Shown here: piece by piece, positions 23,413 to 32,458 of the stretch
Numbering within the stretch: position 1 is the stretch's first letter
Layout of the letters: each line of letters starts with the position of its first letter
DNA from: Salinimicrobium flavum
GTDB lineage: Bacteria > Bacteroidota > Bacteroidia > Flavobacteriales > Flavobacteriaceae
Direction: 5' to 3'
DNA length: 64,000 nt
Assembly: GCF_042684505.1 (NCBI RefSeq)
Contig: NZ_JBHULT010000006.1
Span: 310,001 to 374,000, forward strand
Made by a program: the position numbers and the translations under genes
Notes under the pieces: model-generated
What the model saw: the letters and a program-made list of their open reading frames with translations, nothing else
Database searches by the model: none
Told to the model about the DNA's origin: nothing

Positions 23413-25635
23413 TTAAAACCAAAAGCCGAGATTAAAAAACCAATGACTCTCTTTCAATTCAGGGGAAATGGAATATTTGATCTCTATAGGGCCAATAAAG
23501 GTGTCAAGGCTGTAACCCAAAGCATACCCCGAAAACTCCGGTGAGCTGAACCATTCCCCGGTCCCGTAGAGTTCATTTCCAACATTGGCATAGTTTGCAC
23601 TAAAGATCAAATGGTGCTTCCGGTAAAACTCATAATCCAGTTCAACCAGACCTTTAATATAACTGTCTCCCGAAAGTCCAATAAAATCATACCCATAGAA
23701 AGGAACGAAATTGTTGATGAAATCATTTCCGTAGCCACCAAGGAAGAAGTCAAAAATATTATTCCTGCTACTTCCTACCCGAAAGCCTGCTTCAGAAAAA
23801 ATGCGGGTGGTAAAATCAGGTAGCGGAGTGAGGGCAAAACCCGTCGTTCCTTTAATTACAGAAAAGGAGGAAAAATTACCCAGGTAATCTGAGGAAAAAA
23901 GGTACCAATGGATATCCCCGTCAAAATACAAACCCCGGGTGGGGAAATATTTATTGTCAAAACTGTCCAGCTTTAAATATCCAAAACCACTGTAATAATT
24001 AGATTTGTCAAAAACACCCCTGTTCTCCTCTTCAGGAGTACTAACCCCAAGTGTCTTGGACTCAATATCCAGGAATTTATGTTCGGCACCCAGTCCAAAT
24101 GAAAATATCTGACCAAAGAGGGTCTCGGCATATAGTTGGTTCGTGTAATCCTCGTAATCAACCTGTAGTTGATTTATCCCGCTTCCATCCAGCCTGGCAT
24201 TTTCTTTCGCGAAATCAAATGACACCCCTTTGCTGAAGCTGTTGTAACGACTTCTAAGTCCTACACTCCAATAATAACCTTTATCGAGATAGTAATGGAA
24301 ATTGTACCTGAAATTATCTCCCAGCACCACATCAAGCGAAGTTACATCATTGGTTGCTAAAAGACTCTTTTGTGTAAGATTTACTAAAGCCCCGCTTTTA
24401 TACAGTTGATCATAATGAACAGCCAGACGCAGAAGGGTCTTGCCCATGTTTTCCTCAAGCTGAAGGACCAGGACATAACTTTCATTAAGAGGTACCAGTT
24501 GATAATTCACACGATTGAAGTTCCTCGTGGCAGAAAGGTTGTTTATCCCCAATCTAAGTTCTTTATAGGAAACGGTAGAGGGATATTTTAATTTCAGTTT
24601 ACCCAGTATGTAATCCCTGGGATAAGAAGAATTTCCCTCAATCCGAACATCTGAGATCCGAAGTGTCTCCACCGCCGGGATGGGTGCACGAACTTCTCTG
24701 GTACGGGTTTGCAAAGCAGCAATAGCTTTAAGTTCCTCCATATGAACAGCTGCGGCGTCCTCTCCTGCTTTTATGATCTCTTTCCCCTTATCAAAAGACA
24801 TAACACTGAAAGGCAAAATATCAGGATCTATATAAACATCTGTCTTTTTGATCTTTTCTTTCATGTCCTGAATAGTCCTGAAATTACTGATCTGGGTAAG
24901 TATGGAGAAGACAGATTTCATTTCATCCCGCGTGGCAAGGGTATCCTGCACATCAACACCAATAATAATTTCAGCCCCTCTTTTGAGAAGTTCTTCAACC
25001 GGGTAATTATTGACTACGCCCCCGTCTGTCAACACCCTGCCATCTATCATCACAGGGCTAAAAAGCGTGGGAATTGAGGCACTCGCCGAAACCGCCTGAG
25101 GTAAATGGCCTTTATCCAGTATAACTTCCTCTCCGGTCTCAACATCTGTCGCTACACAAAAGAAGGGGATAGGCAGCTTACTGAAATCCTTTTTATCCTG
25201 CAGGTGAAGGGTAAGCTTGGAAATGAGGTTATACACGTTCTGCCCTTTGGAATATGCCGCGGGAAAAGAAACATTAAAATTGTCAAAAGGCAGGGTAATG
25301 GCATATTTTTCGGCATCCTTTTTCTCGTAGAAGGTCATGGCACTTCGCGGCAGCTCATCCTGGATAAGAATATTGAAATTGGTCTCCCTGATGATGCTGT
25401 CCAGTTGGGTCGCCGAATATCCCGAAGAATATAATGCACCAATGATAGCCCCCATACTTGTTCCGCCAATATAATCGATCTTCACCCCTGCTTCTTCGAT
25501 AACCTTCAGCACTCCAATATGAGCAAGCCCTTTTGCTCCGCCACCACTCAGGACAAGACCCACTTTTGGATCTTCTTCCTGCGCATAGCCTGTGAGACAG
25601 ACTGAAAAGAGTAACAGCAAAAGGATTTTTTTCAT
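23413..25635 (-). CDS. Patatin-like phospholipase fused to POTRA/Omp85-like barrel (type Vd autotransporter-like)
   Basis: A 740-residue outer-membrane protein with signal peptide MKKILLLLLFSVCLTGYAQ. The patatin domain (about 25-230) has the oxyanion GGGAKG, nucleophile Ser60 in GTSMG and catalytic Asp204 in the DGG motif. A POTRA-like segment (about 320-390, ISDVRIEGNSSYPRDYILGKLKLKYP) precedes a barrel that ends in FNLGFWF with terminal Phe. This order is that of PlpD-type phospholipases, which display or release a lipid acyl hydrolase at the cell surface. It lies 3 bases downstream of uvrC, so some cotranscription is likely. Confidence 0.93.
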   Translation of the reverse strand: MKKILLLLLFSVCLTGYAQEEDPKVGLVLSGGGAKGLAHIGVLKVIEEAGVKIDYIGGTSMGAIIGALYSSGYSATQLDSIIRETNFNILIQDELPRSAMTFYEKKDAEKYAITLPFDNFNVSFPAAYSKGQNVYNLISKLTLHLQDKKDFSKLPIPFFCVATDVETGEEVILDKGHLPQAVSASASIPTLFSPVMIDGRVLTDGGVVNNYPVEELLKRGAEIIIGVDVQDTLATRDEMKSVFSILTQISNFRTIQDMKEKIKKTDVYIDPDILPFSVMSFDKGKEIIKAGEDAAAVHMEELKAIAALQTRTREVRAPIPAVETLRISDVRIEGNSSYPRDYILGKLKLKYPSTVSYKELRLGINNLSATRNFNRVNYQLVPLNESYVLVLQLEENMGKTLLRLAVHYDQLYKSGALVNLTQKSLLATNDVTSLDVVLGDNFRYNFHYYLDKGYYWSVGLRSRYNSFSKGVSFDFAKENARLDGSGINQLQVDYEDYTNQLYAETLFGQIFSFGLGAEHKFLDIESKTLGVSTPEEENRGVFDKSNYYSGFGYLKLDSFDNKYFPTRGLYFDGDIHWYLFSSDYLGNFSSFSVIKGTTGFALTPLPDFTTRIFSEAGFRVGSSRNNIFDFFLGGYGNDFINNFVPFYGYDFIGLSGDSYIKGLVELDYEFYRKHHLIFSANYANVGNELYGTGEWFSSPEFSGYALGYSLDTFIGPIEIKYSISPELKESHWFFNLGFWF

Positions 25636-25638
25636 TTA

Positions 25639-27429
25639 TCAGGTATGATAGTGTTTGTAAATAATGGAAGCCTTTGATTTCCCGATAACCCCTGCAAGAG
25701 TTTCTTCGGAAGCTTCTTTGACCCGTTTCAGGGAACGAAAGTGTTTTAATAGTTCAACCACCGTCTTTTCCCCTATTCCCGCTATATTATCCAACTCGGT
25801 ATTTAATGCCACACTGCTGCGTTTGTTCCTGTGAAAGGTAATTCCGAAGCGGTGGGCTTCATTTCTTAGCTGCTGAATGATCTTCAGGGTTTCAGACTTT
25901 TTGTCCAGGTACAACGGTATCGAATCTCCGGGATAGAATAATTCCTCAAGTCTTTTAGCGATACCAATGATCGCTATTTTCCCCCTCAAACCCAGAGTGT
26001 CCAGAGCCTTTACCCCTGAAGATAACTGGCCTTTTCCTCCATCAACTATCACAAGTTGAGGCAACGATTCTCCCTCTTCCAACAAGCGCCTGTACCTTCT
26101 GAAAACCACTTCTTCCATGGATGCGAAATCGTTAGGACCTTCTACCGTTTTAATATTGAATTTCCGGTAATCCTTTTTGCTCGGTTTTCCATCTTTAAAT
26201 ACCACACAGGCAGCCACAGGATTGCTTCCCTGGATGTTTGAGTTATCAAAGCATTCGATGTGTCGAGGTTCTTCCTTAAGCCGCAGATCCTGTTTCATTT
26301 GCGCCATGATCCTGTTCACATGCCTGTCAGGGTCCACGATCATCATTTGCTTGAACCTTTCCTGCCTGAAATATTTCGCATTCCGTGTAGACAACTCCAC
26401 GATCTGTTTTTTATCTCCCAATTGGGGAACGGTAACTTTGATCTCCTCACCCACATCTACTTTGAAAGGCACATATATTTCGCGGGTCTCTGAGTTAAAA
26501 CGCTGGCGTATCTCGGTTATTCCCAACTCTAGCAATTCCTTATCTGTCTCTTCCAGCTTCTTCTTTAGTTCAATGGTATGGGAGCGAATAATTGCCCCGT
26601 GAGACAACTGCAGGAAATTCACATACCCGTACCCCTCATCGCTTACAATGGAGAAAACATCAACATTGTTGATCCTGGGATTAACCACGGTAGACCTCGC
26701 CTGATAATTTTCAAGCACTTCTATTTTGGTTTTTATCCTTTGTGCCTCTTCAAATTCCATTTTATCGGCATGGGTTTTCATTTGTTGTTTGAACTCCTGC
26801 AGGGAGTCTTTGAAATTCCCCTTTAAGATTTGTCTTATAGCCTCAATTTTCTTAAGGTATTCTGCTTCACTTTCAAGGGCCTCACATGGTCCTTTGCAGT
26901 TCCCCAGGTGATATTCCAGACAAACTTTATATTTGCCGTTCCTTATCTTTTCCTCGGAAAGATCATAGTTACAGGTGCGAAGCTGGAAAACACCTTTTAT
27001 GAGGTCAAGCAGAGTATTCACTGTCCTGAAACTAGTATAGGGACCATAATATTCGCTGCCGTCCTTTACCAATTTTCGCGTAGGGAAAACTCTTGAAAAT
27101 CGTTCATTTTTGATGCAGATCCAGGGATAGGTCTTATCATCCTTCAACATCACATTGAAGCGAGGCTGGTGTTTTTTGATAAGATTGTTCTCCAGTAAAA
27201 GGGCATCTGTTTCCGAAGAAACCACGATATGCCTTATTTCGTGGATCTTTTTCACCATCACCCGAATGCGGTGGCTGTCATTATTCCTGGTAAAATAAGA
27301 GGCAACCCGCTTCTTCAGGTTTTTCGCCTTGCCAACATATAATATCCTTCCGTTCTTATCGTAATACTGATAGACGCCGGGGCTTTCTGGAAGGGTTTTT
27401 ATCTGTAGTTCGACCGTATTCTTCTCCAT
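25639..27429 (-). CDS. uvrC: UvrABC system protein C (excinuclease subunit)
   Basis: Makes the dual incision in nucleotide excision repair with UvrB. The 596 residues contain the GIY-YIG nuclease domain at about 14-95 (GVYQYYDKNGRILYVGKAKNL), a UVR motif at about 200-235, and the UvrC RNase H-like domain with ECFDNSNIQGSNPVA and VIVDGGKGQLSSG. Two helix-hairpin-helix motifs close the C-terminus (DNIAGIGEKTVVELLKHF). ATG at 27429; a -7 box ends only 5 bases upstream, predicting a nearly leaderless mRNA. Confidence 0.97.
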   Translation of the reverse strand: MEKNTVELQIKTLPESPGVYQYYDKNGRILYVGKAKNLKKRVASYFTRNNDSHRIRVMVKKIHEIRHIVVSSETDALLLENNLIKKHQPRFNVMLKDDKTYPWICIKNERFSRVFPTRKLVKDGSEYYGPYTSFRTVNTLLDLIKGVFQLRTCNYDLSEEKIRNGKYKVCLEYHLGNCKGPCEALESEAEYLKKIEAIRQILKGNFKDSLQEFKQQMKTHADKMEFEEAQRIKTKIEVLENYQARSTVVNPRINNVDVFSIVSDEGYGYVNFLQLSHGAIIRSHTIELKKKLEETDKELLELGITEIRQRFNSETREIYVPFKVDVGEEIKVTVPQLGDKKQIVELSTRNAKYFRQERFKQMMIVDPDRHVNRIMAQMKQDLRLKEEPRHIECFDNSNIQGSNPVAACVVFKDGKPSKKDYRKFNIKTVEGPNDFASMEEVVFRRYRRLLEEGESLPQLVIVDGGKGQLSSGVKALDTLGLRGKIAIIGIAKRLEELFYPGDSIPLYLDKKSETLKIIQQLRNEAHRFGITFHRNKRSSVALNTELDNIAGIGEKTVVELLKHFRSLKRVKEASEETLAGVIGKSKASIIYKHYHT

Positions 27430-27434
27430 TGTTC

Positions 27435-27442
27435 CAAAGGTA
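27435..27442 (-). promoter_or_regulatory. -7 element abutting the uvrC start
   Basis: Minus strand TACCTTTG fits TAnnTTTG and is separated from the ATG by five bases, so transcription should begin at or next to the start codon. Confidence 0.5.
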
Positions 27443-27692
27443 AAATATTAACACACGGAAGAGCGGCGCAGCACCCCTGTAATCTGTTAAATTTTTCCTA
27501 ATTGCATCTCCCCTAATTTGTTATCTGCTCTGGAGAGGTCGAAGTTTTTAATTTAGAAAATATCCCATAAGGCTTTGCAGCAGCAGCAGGTTGGTTTGAC
27601 CAAGTTGCATAAGAAGACAGGGTATAATCCGGAAAAATGGAATTTCAGAATTTGTTAAGAATAGACAATTCATCTTTTAGTACCTTGCATTC

Positions 27693-28118
27693 ATGGAAAA
27701 AATTACCATCGGGCGGTTTGACAAAGCAGATTTTCCCGATCTGCACCTGGAAAATATTTCGGTGAAAGTAGATACGGGTGCCTACACCTCCTCGATTCAC
27801 TGCGATAACATAGTTGAGGAAAAAGGCATCCTTAGATGTACCTTCCTGGACGAAGAACATCCCCTTTACAATGGAAAGGAATTTCGCTTTTCAGATTATG
27901 ACATAGTGTTCGTAAAGAGCAGTAACGGCATTGTACAGAAGCGATACCAGATACAAACCACCATCACTTTATTCGGAAAAACACACCGAATTTCTCTTTC
28001 ATTAACCGCACGGCAGGAAATGAGATTTCCCGTACTTTTGGGCCGGAAGTTCATCACCAAGAAATTTGTAGTGGACACTGAATTTTTCGACCTATCTTAC
28101 AATAAGAAACAAAAATGA
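27693..28118 (+). CDS. rimB: RimB-like ATP-dependent zinc protease family protein (retropepsin-like fold)
   Basis: A 141-residue cytosolic protein of the PF05618/DUF785 family. The VDTGAYTSSIH segment (about 26-36) carries the Asp-Thr-Gly of a retropepsin-like site, and RFPVLLGRKF near 111-120 matches the conserved second half. In Pseudomonas a member (RimB) acts with RimK and removes glutamates added to ribosomal protein S6. Here its stop overlaps the rimK ATG (ATGA), which supports the same partnership. The gene symbol is assigned by family and context. It is the first gene of a rimB-rimK-AstE-like unit. Confidence 0.85.
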   Translation: MEKITIGRFDKADFPDLHLENISVKVDTGAYTSSIHCDNIVEEKGILRCTFLDEEHPLYNGKEFRFSDYDIVFVKSSNGIVQKRYQIQTTITLFGKTHRISLSLTARQEMRFPVLLGRKFITKKFVVDTEFFDLSYNKKQK

Positions 28119-28987
28119 ACATAAAGATCTTATCCAGGAATAGCAATTTGTATTCCACCCAACGCTTAGTGGAGGCCGCTAAAAAGCGAAATCATAATGT
28201 AGAGGTAATAGACCCCCTTAAGTGTGACCTTATAATAGAGAAGAAACACCCAAGTATCTATTACAGAGGCCGCCACATAGAAGATGCAGATGCGGTGATT
28301 CCGAGAATTGGAGCTTCGGTAACTTTCTACGGTACTGCGGTAGTACGACAGTTTGAAATGATGGGCGTTTTTACCACCACCGAATCTCAGTCACTTGTAA
28401 GAAGCCGCGACAAATTGCGAAGCCTTCAGGTACTTTCAAGAGCCAGGCTGGGTCTTCCAAAAACAGTTTTCACTAACTATTCAAAAGACGTGGGAGAAGT
28501 GATCGACCATGTGGGGGGAGCGCCATTGATCATCAAATTACTGGAAGGTACCCAGGGTCTTGGAGTGGTTCTCGCCGAGACCAAAAATGCGGCCGAATCG
28601 GTCATTGAAGCCTTCAACGGATTGCAGGCAAGGGTGATCGTACAGGAATTCATTAAAGAAGCCGGCGGAGCCGATATCAGGGCGCTGGTTGTTGACGGCC
28701 ACGTGGTAGGAGCTATGAAAAGACAGGGAAAGGAAGGGGAATTCAGGTCTAACCTTCACAGGGGTGGATCCGCTTCTGTTATTCAGCTTTCCGATGAGGA
28801 AGAGATCGCAGCCATTAAGGCGGCTAAGGCAATGGGTCTTGGAGTAGCGGGGGTTGATATGCTGCAAAGTTCCCGCGGGCCACTTATCCTCGAAGTTAAC
28901 TCCTCGCCGGGCCTTGAAGGAATTGAACATGCCACAGGCAAAGACATTGCCAAAACTATAATACGGTATATTGAAAGAAATCTGTAG
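28115..28987 (+). CDS. rimK: RimK-type ATP-grasp ligase (ribosomal protein S6 glutamate ligase)
   Basis: An ATP-grasp enzyme that adds glutamate residues to the C-terminus of ribosomal protein S6 in E. coli. The 290-residue protein has the N-terminal segment with YYRGRHIEDADAVIPRIGASVTFYGTAVVRQFE and the ATP-binding loop GTQGLGV. Conserved RALVVDGHVVGAMKR and the metal-binding LILEVNSSPGLEGIE are also present. Length equals that of typical RimK. It overlaps the upstream protease by 4 bases and sits 3 bases before the AstE-like gene. The substrate in this organism may differ from S6. Confidence 0.93.
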   Translation: MNIKILSRNSNLYSTQRLVEAAKKRNHNVEVIDPLKCDLIIEKKHPSIYYRGRHIEDADAVIPRIGASVTFYGTAVVRQFEMMGVFTTTESQSLVRSRDKLRSLQVLSRARLGLPKTVFTNYSKDVGEVIDHVGGAPLIIKLLEGTQGLGVVLAETKNAAESVIEAFNGLQARVIVQEFIKEAGGADIRALVVDGHVVGAMKRQGKEGEFRSNLHRGGSASVIQLSDEEEIAAIKAAKAMGLGVAGVDMLQSSRGPLILEVNSSPGLEGIEHATGKDIAKTIIRYIERNL

Positions 28988-28990
28988 TTC

Positions 28991-29998
28991 ATGGCTTATA
29001 TAGACGAGCACAATGTTCTGGATATCTTAGGTAAGAAAATACACCCGGGTAAAAGCGCGACCATTAACTTTAATATGGCCAAGCTTTATACAACCACTTC
29101 GGTCGATGTTCCAATCATTATTGAGCGTTCCAAAAAACCGGGACCGGTCATTTTAATAACCGCAGGTATTCATGGAGATGAGATAAACGGGGTGGAGGTT
29201 GTGAGACAGATCATTGTAAAAGAAATCAACAAACCGGCTAAAGGAACCGTTATCTGTATTCCAATTATCAATGTTTTCGGGTTCCTGAACATGGCGCGAG
29301 AATTCCCTGATGGACGGGACCTTAACAGGGTTTTCCCCGGAACAAAGAACGGTTCGCTAGCCAGCAGGTTCGCTTATCAATTCGTACAGAAAATTCTTCC
29401 TGTAGCCGATTTTTGTATGGATTTCCATACCGGAGGGGCAAGCCGATTCAATGCTCCTCAAATTAGGATCAAAAAAGGAGAAGATATGGCTATGCACTAC
29501 GCCCGTATCTTCAATGCTCCTTTTACGATTATTTCAAAGACCATTGTAAAATCGTACCGCGAGACCTGTGCGAAACGAGGTATCCCCGTATTGCTTTTTG
29601 AAGGGGGAAAGTCCAGGGACAGCAACAAGACTGTGGCAAAACATGGAGTGGAAGGGATCATGAGGATCCTGGCCCACTTTGAGATGCTGAAACCAAAATT
29701 TGAAGTCCCCGATCCATCAGGAGAGACGATTTTTATTGAGTACAGTAGCTGGATGCGGGCTAAATACAGTGGACTCCTCCATATAAAGATCCCTTTTGGA
29801 AAGCATGTCGAAAAAGGAGAATATATTGCGACCATCACAGACCCATACGGGAAACTCCGCCATAAGGTTAAAGCCCCTAATACCGGTTATATCATTAATG
29901 TGAATGAATCCCCCATTGTATATCAGGGAGATGCCATTTTTCATATTTCAGTTTCCAAAGAGACTTATGAACAAGAACCAGCTTCGCAACAAATATAG
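28991..29998 (+). CDS. Succinylglutamate desuccinylase/aspartoacylase family zinc hydrolase
   Basis: A 335-residue AstE/AspA-type zinc carboxypeptidase-like enzyme. The zinc ligands are His and Glu in GIHGDEINGVE (about 56-66) and His in DFHTGG near 140. A C-terminal beta domain (about 250-335) with GEYIATITDPYGKLRHKVKAPNTGYIINVNESPIVYQGDAIFHI is normal for the family. Placement directly after rimK, with 3 bases between, suggests it acts on glutamyl- or N-acyl-modified products of the same system. That is inference; the family ranges over several amide substrates. Confidence 0.88.
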   Translation: MAYIDEHNVLDILGKKIHPGKSATINFNMAKLYTTTSVDVPIIIERSKKPGPVILITAGIHGDEINGVEVVRQIIVKEINKPAKGTVICIPIINVFGFLNMAREFPDGRDLNRVFPGTKNGSLASRFAYQFVQKILPVADFCMDFHTGGASRFNAPQIRIKKGEDMAMHYARIFNAPFTIISKTIVKSYRETCAKRGIPVLLFEGGKSRDSNKTVAKHGVEGIMRILAHFEMLKPKFEVPDPSGETIFIEYSSWMRAKYSGLLHIKIPFGKHVEKGEYIATITDPYGKLRHKVKAPNTGYIINVNESPIVYQGDAIFHISVSKETYEQEPASQQI

Positions 29999-30539
29999 AG
30001 ATCTGCGGGAAACCCTTTCTTCCGAAGAGGTAGAAAAACGAAGCCTTAAGATCGCAAACCAGCTTCTTGAGCTTCCGGTATGGGAGCTATCTTTCTACCA
30101 CATTTTCCTGAGTATTAAGGAAAAAAAAGAAGTCGATACAGAAGCTATTCTTCATGTATTGCAGGGGAAGGATAAAAATGTGGTGCTCTCAAAAGCTGAT
30201 TTCAAAACCGGTTCCCTCACAAATTATCTGCTCACAGATAACACAAAGATCAACGTGAATTCCTGGGGGATACCTGAACCCGAAGGCGGCATAGAAATTA
30301 AGCCGGAACAAATTGAAGTGGTTTTCGTTCCATTACTTGCTTTTGACCAAAAAGGTAGCCGTGTGGGCTACGGAAAGGGCTTTTATGACCGTTTCCTTTC
30401 CCATTGCTCAATAGATGTGATCAAAATAGGGCTTTCCCTTTTTGAGGTTGAAGAGGAGATCTCAGATGTTACCAAAAACGATGTTCCCCTGGATTATTGT
30501 GTGACTCCCGAAAAAATATATAATTTCAAAAATTTGTAA
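29967..30539 (+). CDS. 5-formyltetrahydrofolate cyclo-ligase
   Basis: Converts 5-formyl-THF to 5,10-methenyl-THF with ATP in folate recycling. The 190-residue protein starts at ATG 29967 (MNKNQLRNKYRDLRETL), the usual N-terminus of the family; a longer ORF upstream only reads through the previous gene. The signature VPLLAFDQKGSRVGYGKGFYDRFL lies near 129-152, and DVPLDYCVTPEKIY closes the protein. The first 32 bases overlap the end of the AstE-like gene, so translation is probably coupled. Confidence 0.93.
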   Translation: MNKNQLRNKYRDLRETLSSEEVEKRSLKIANQLLELPVWELSFYHIFLSIKEKKEVDTEAILHVLQGKDKNVVLSKADFKTGSLTNYLLTDNTKINVNSWGIPEPEGGIEIKPEQIEVVFVPLLAFDQKGSRVGYGKGFYDRFLSHCSIDVIKIGLSLFEVEEEISDVTKNDVPLDYCVTPEKIYNFKNL

Positions 30540-30587
30540 AGCTTTAGGTTTTCAGTTACTTTTAAACCAACCAATTAGGAAATCTTA

Positions 30588-32039
30588 ATGCTCAACGACC
30601 TCCAGTTAAACAGTATTCTGGAAGATTTTGATGTCGCTTACTGGAAAATCAACCTTTTGACAAAAGAGATTTCCTGGTCTGAACATTTCACCCATTTAAC
30701 CGGTAATCCAGATCCCGGGGGAGACAAGTTCGGGTACTTCTTAAATCATATTCTTCACAAGGACTACCGCTACGACTTCAGGCAGCATTTCGAAGATTTC
30801 ACTTCCCTCCAAAAACCTTTCAATATTGAGTTGCGGCTAAAACTTGGAAACGGAAAGTACCGTTGGTTTGAATGCAGGAACCTTAATAGAAGGGACAAAG
30901 GCCTGGCAGATACTGCTGTTCTTCTTTTCGTCAACATCCATCAGGCAAAACGTGACCAGTACACCATAGAAGAGAACTTTTTCTATTATAGGGAGACTGC
31001 AGAAATGACCTCTACGGGCGGCTGGTACCTGGATGTCAAGACCAATGCAGTTTATTGGGACAACGTCACCAAAAAGATCCTGGACTGCCCTATGGACTAT
31101 GAACCCAATCCCGATGACAAACTAAGGTTCTATGCTCCCGAAAATCATGAGAAGGTAGCAGCGATGTTCAAAAAATGCTCCCACTACGGCATTCCCTTTA
31201 AAGTAGAGATCAAAATGCGCACCCTGCACAACAGGGAGTTCTGGGTGAGAACCACAGGAAAACCCGTATATAACAATGAGCAGGAGATCATAGGGATCCG
31301 CGGGGTATACCAGGATATTGATGAACAAAAGACCAATGAACTCAACCTTCAGAATTCTCTGGACATAATAGCCTCCCAGAATTCCAAACTCTTTAATTTC
31401 GCCCATATAGTTTCCCACCAATTGCGTTCCCACAGCAGCAACCTTAGTCTTATTAGTCAGTTGCTCAGAGAAGCCCGAAGCAGCCAGGATAAACTCGATC
31501 TGCTAGCCAACGTAGAGGACATTTCAGAGAACCTGGAACTGGCAATAAAAGATCTTAATGAGATAGTTACACGTCAAAACACTTTAAAAAAAGAACCCCA
31601 GGTAGTAAAGTTCAAAGACTCCCTTGAAGTGGTTATCGCCTCAACTTCTTCTCTGATCAAAAGGGAAAATGCGGAGATCATCGCCGATTTCGATAAGTTG
31701 AACGAAATAAATTACATTTCTGAGTATCTGGAGAGTATTTTACTAAATTTGATTACAAACGCCATTAAATACAAGCAAAAATCCAGAAAACCCATCATTT
31801 ACATTCAGACTTACAGAGAAAAAGGAGAATGTTTCCTGGAAGTAAGTGACAATGGGATGGGAATTGATCTGGATGAGCATGGAGACAAAATGTTTGGCAT
31901 GTATAAAACCTTCCACAGGCACCCTGAAGCAAACGGTATTGGGCTGTTCATAACCAAGAACCAGGTGGAAGCAATGGGAGGAAGTATTTCTGTCACCAGT
32001 ACGGTAAACATTGGCACCACATTTAAAATCAAATTTTAG
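30588..32039 (+). CDS. Soluble PAS-domain sensor histidine kinase
   Basis: A 483-residue kinase without transmembrane segments. Two PAS folds occupy about 1-122 and 135-247 (YRWFECRNLN and EFWVRTTGKPVYNNEQEIIGIRGVYQDI are PAS_3-like C-terminal strands). The H-box is FAHIVSHQLRSH with phospho-acceptor His277. The ATPase part shows the N-box LLNLITNAIKY (Asn387/Asn391), DNGMGID (G1) and GIGLFITK (G2). It should sense a cytoplasmic signal and pass phosphate to the receiver protein encoded 5 bases downstream. Confidence 0.92.
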   Translation: MLNDLQLNSILEDFDVAYWKINLLTKEISWSEHFTHLTGNPDPGGDKFGYFLNHILHKDYRYDFRQHFEDFTSLQKPFNIELRLKLGNGKYRWFECRNLNRRDKGLADTAVLLFVNIHQAKRDQYTIEENFFYYRETAEMTSTGGWYLDVKTNAVYWDNVTKKILDCPMDYEPNPDDKLRFYAPENHEKVAAMFKKCSHYGIPFKVEIKMRTLHNREFWVRTTGKPVYNNEQEIIGIRGVYQDIDEQKTNELNLQNSLDIIASQNSKLFNFAHIVSHQLRSHSSNLSLISQLLREARSSQDKLDLLANVEDISENLELAIKDLNEIVTRQNTLKKEPQVVKFKDSLEVVIASTSSLIKRENAEIIADFDKLNEINYISEYLESILLNLITNAIKYKQKSRKPIIYIQTYREKGECFLEVSDNGMGIDLDEHGDKMFGMYKTFHRHPEANGIGLFITKNQVEAMGGSISVTSTVNIGTTFKIKF

Positions 32040-32044
32040 AAGAT

Positions 32045-32458
32045 ATGGAACACCCAATAGAGCTTGCCTGCATCATTGATGACGATAAGATCTATGTGAA
32101 TTTGGTTAAGAAGATCATTGAGATCAAAAAACTATCCCGCAACCTTATCATTTTTAAGAACGGTAAAGAAGCCCTTGACTATTTCAGGCCTATCCTGGAA
32201 AATCTGAGCGAAGACCATTTGCCCGACATCATCTTTTTGGATCTTAACATGCCCGTTATGGATGGTTGGGAATTTCTGAGTGAATTTATTAAGATCAAGA
32301 ACAATTTCAATAAGAAGATAACGCTGTACGTGGTTAGTTCCTCCATTGATCCCCGTGATCTCGAAAGAGCCAAGTCCTTCAATATGGTTACAGATTATCT
32401 CATTAAACCTATTGAGCTTAAAAGATTCGAAAAAATCTTTGACAGGAGTGTGGCCTAA
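32045..32458 (+). CDS. Single-domain (CheY-like) response regulator
   Basis: A 137-residue receiver domain with no output domain. Acid pocket Asp12/Asp13, phospho-acceptor Asp66 in FLDLNMPVMDG, Ser98-100 and Lys121 in YLIKPIE are all in place. It is encoded 5 bases after the PAS histidine kinase, its likely phosphodonor. Being receiver-only it must act by protein contact or relay phosphate onward; the target is unknown. Its stop codon overlaps that of convergent lspA. Confidence 0.93.
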   Translation: MEHPIELACIIDDDKIYVNLVKKIIEIKKLSRNLIIFKNGKEALDYFRPILENLSEDHLPDIIFLDLNMPVMDGWEFLSEFIKIKNNFNKKITLYVVSSSIDPRDLERAKSFNMVTDYLIKPIELKRFEKIFDRSVA

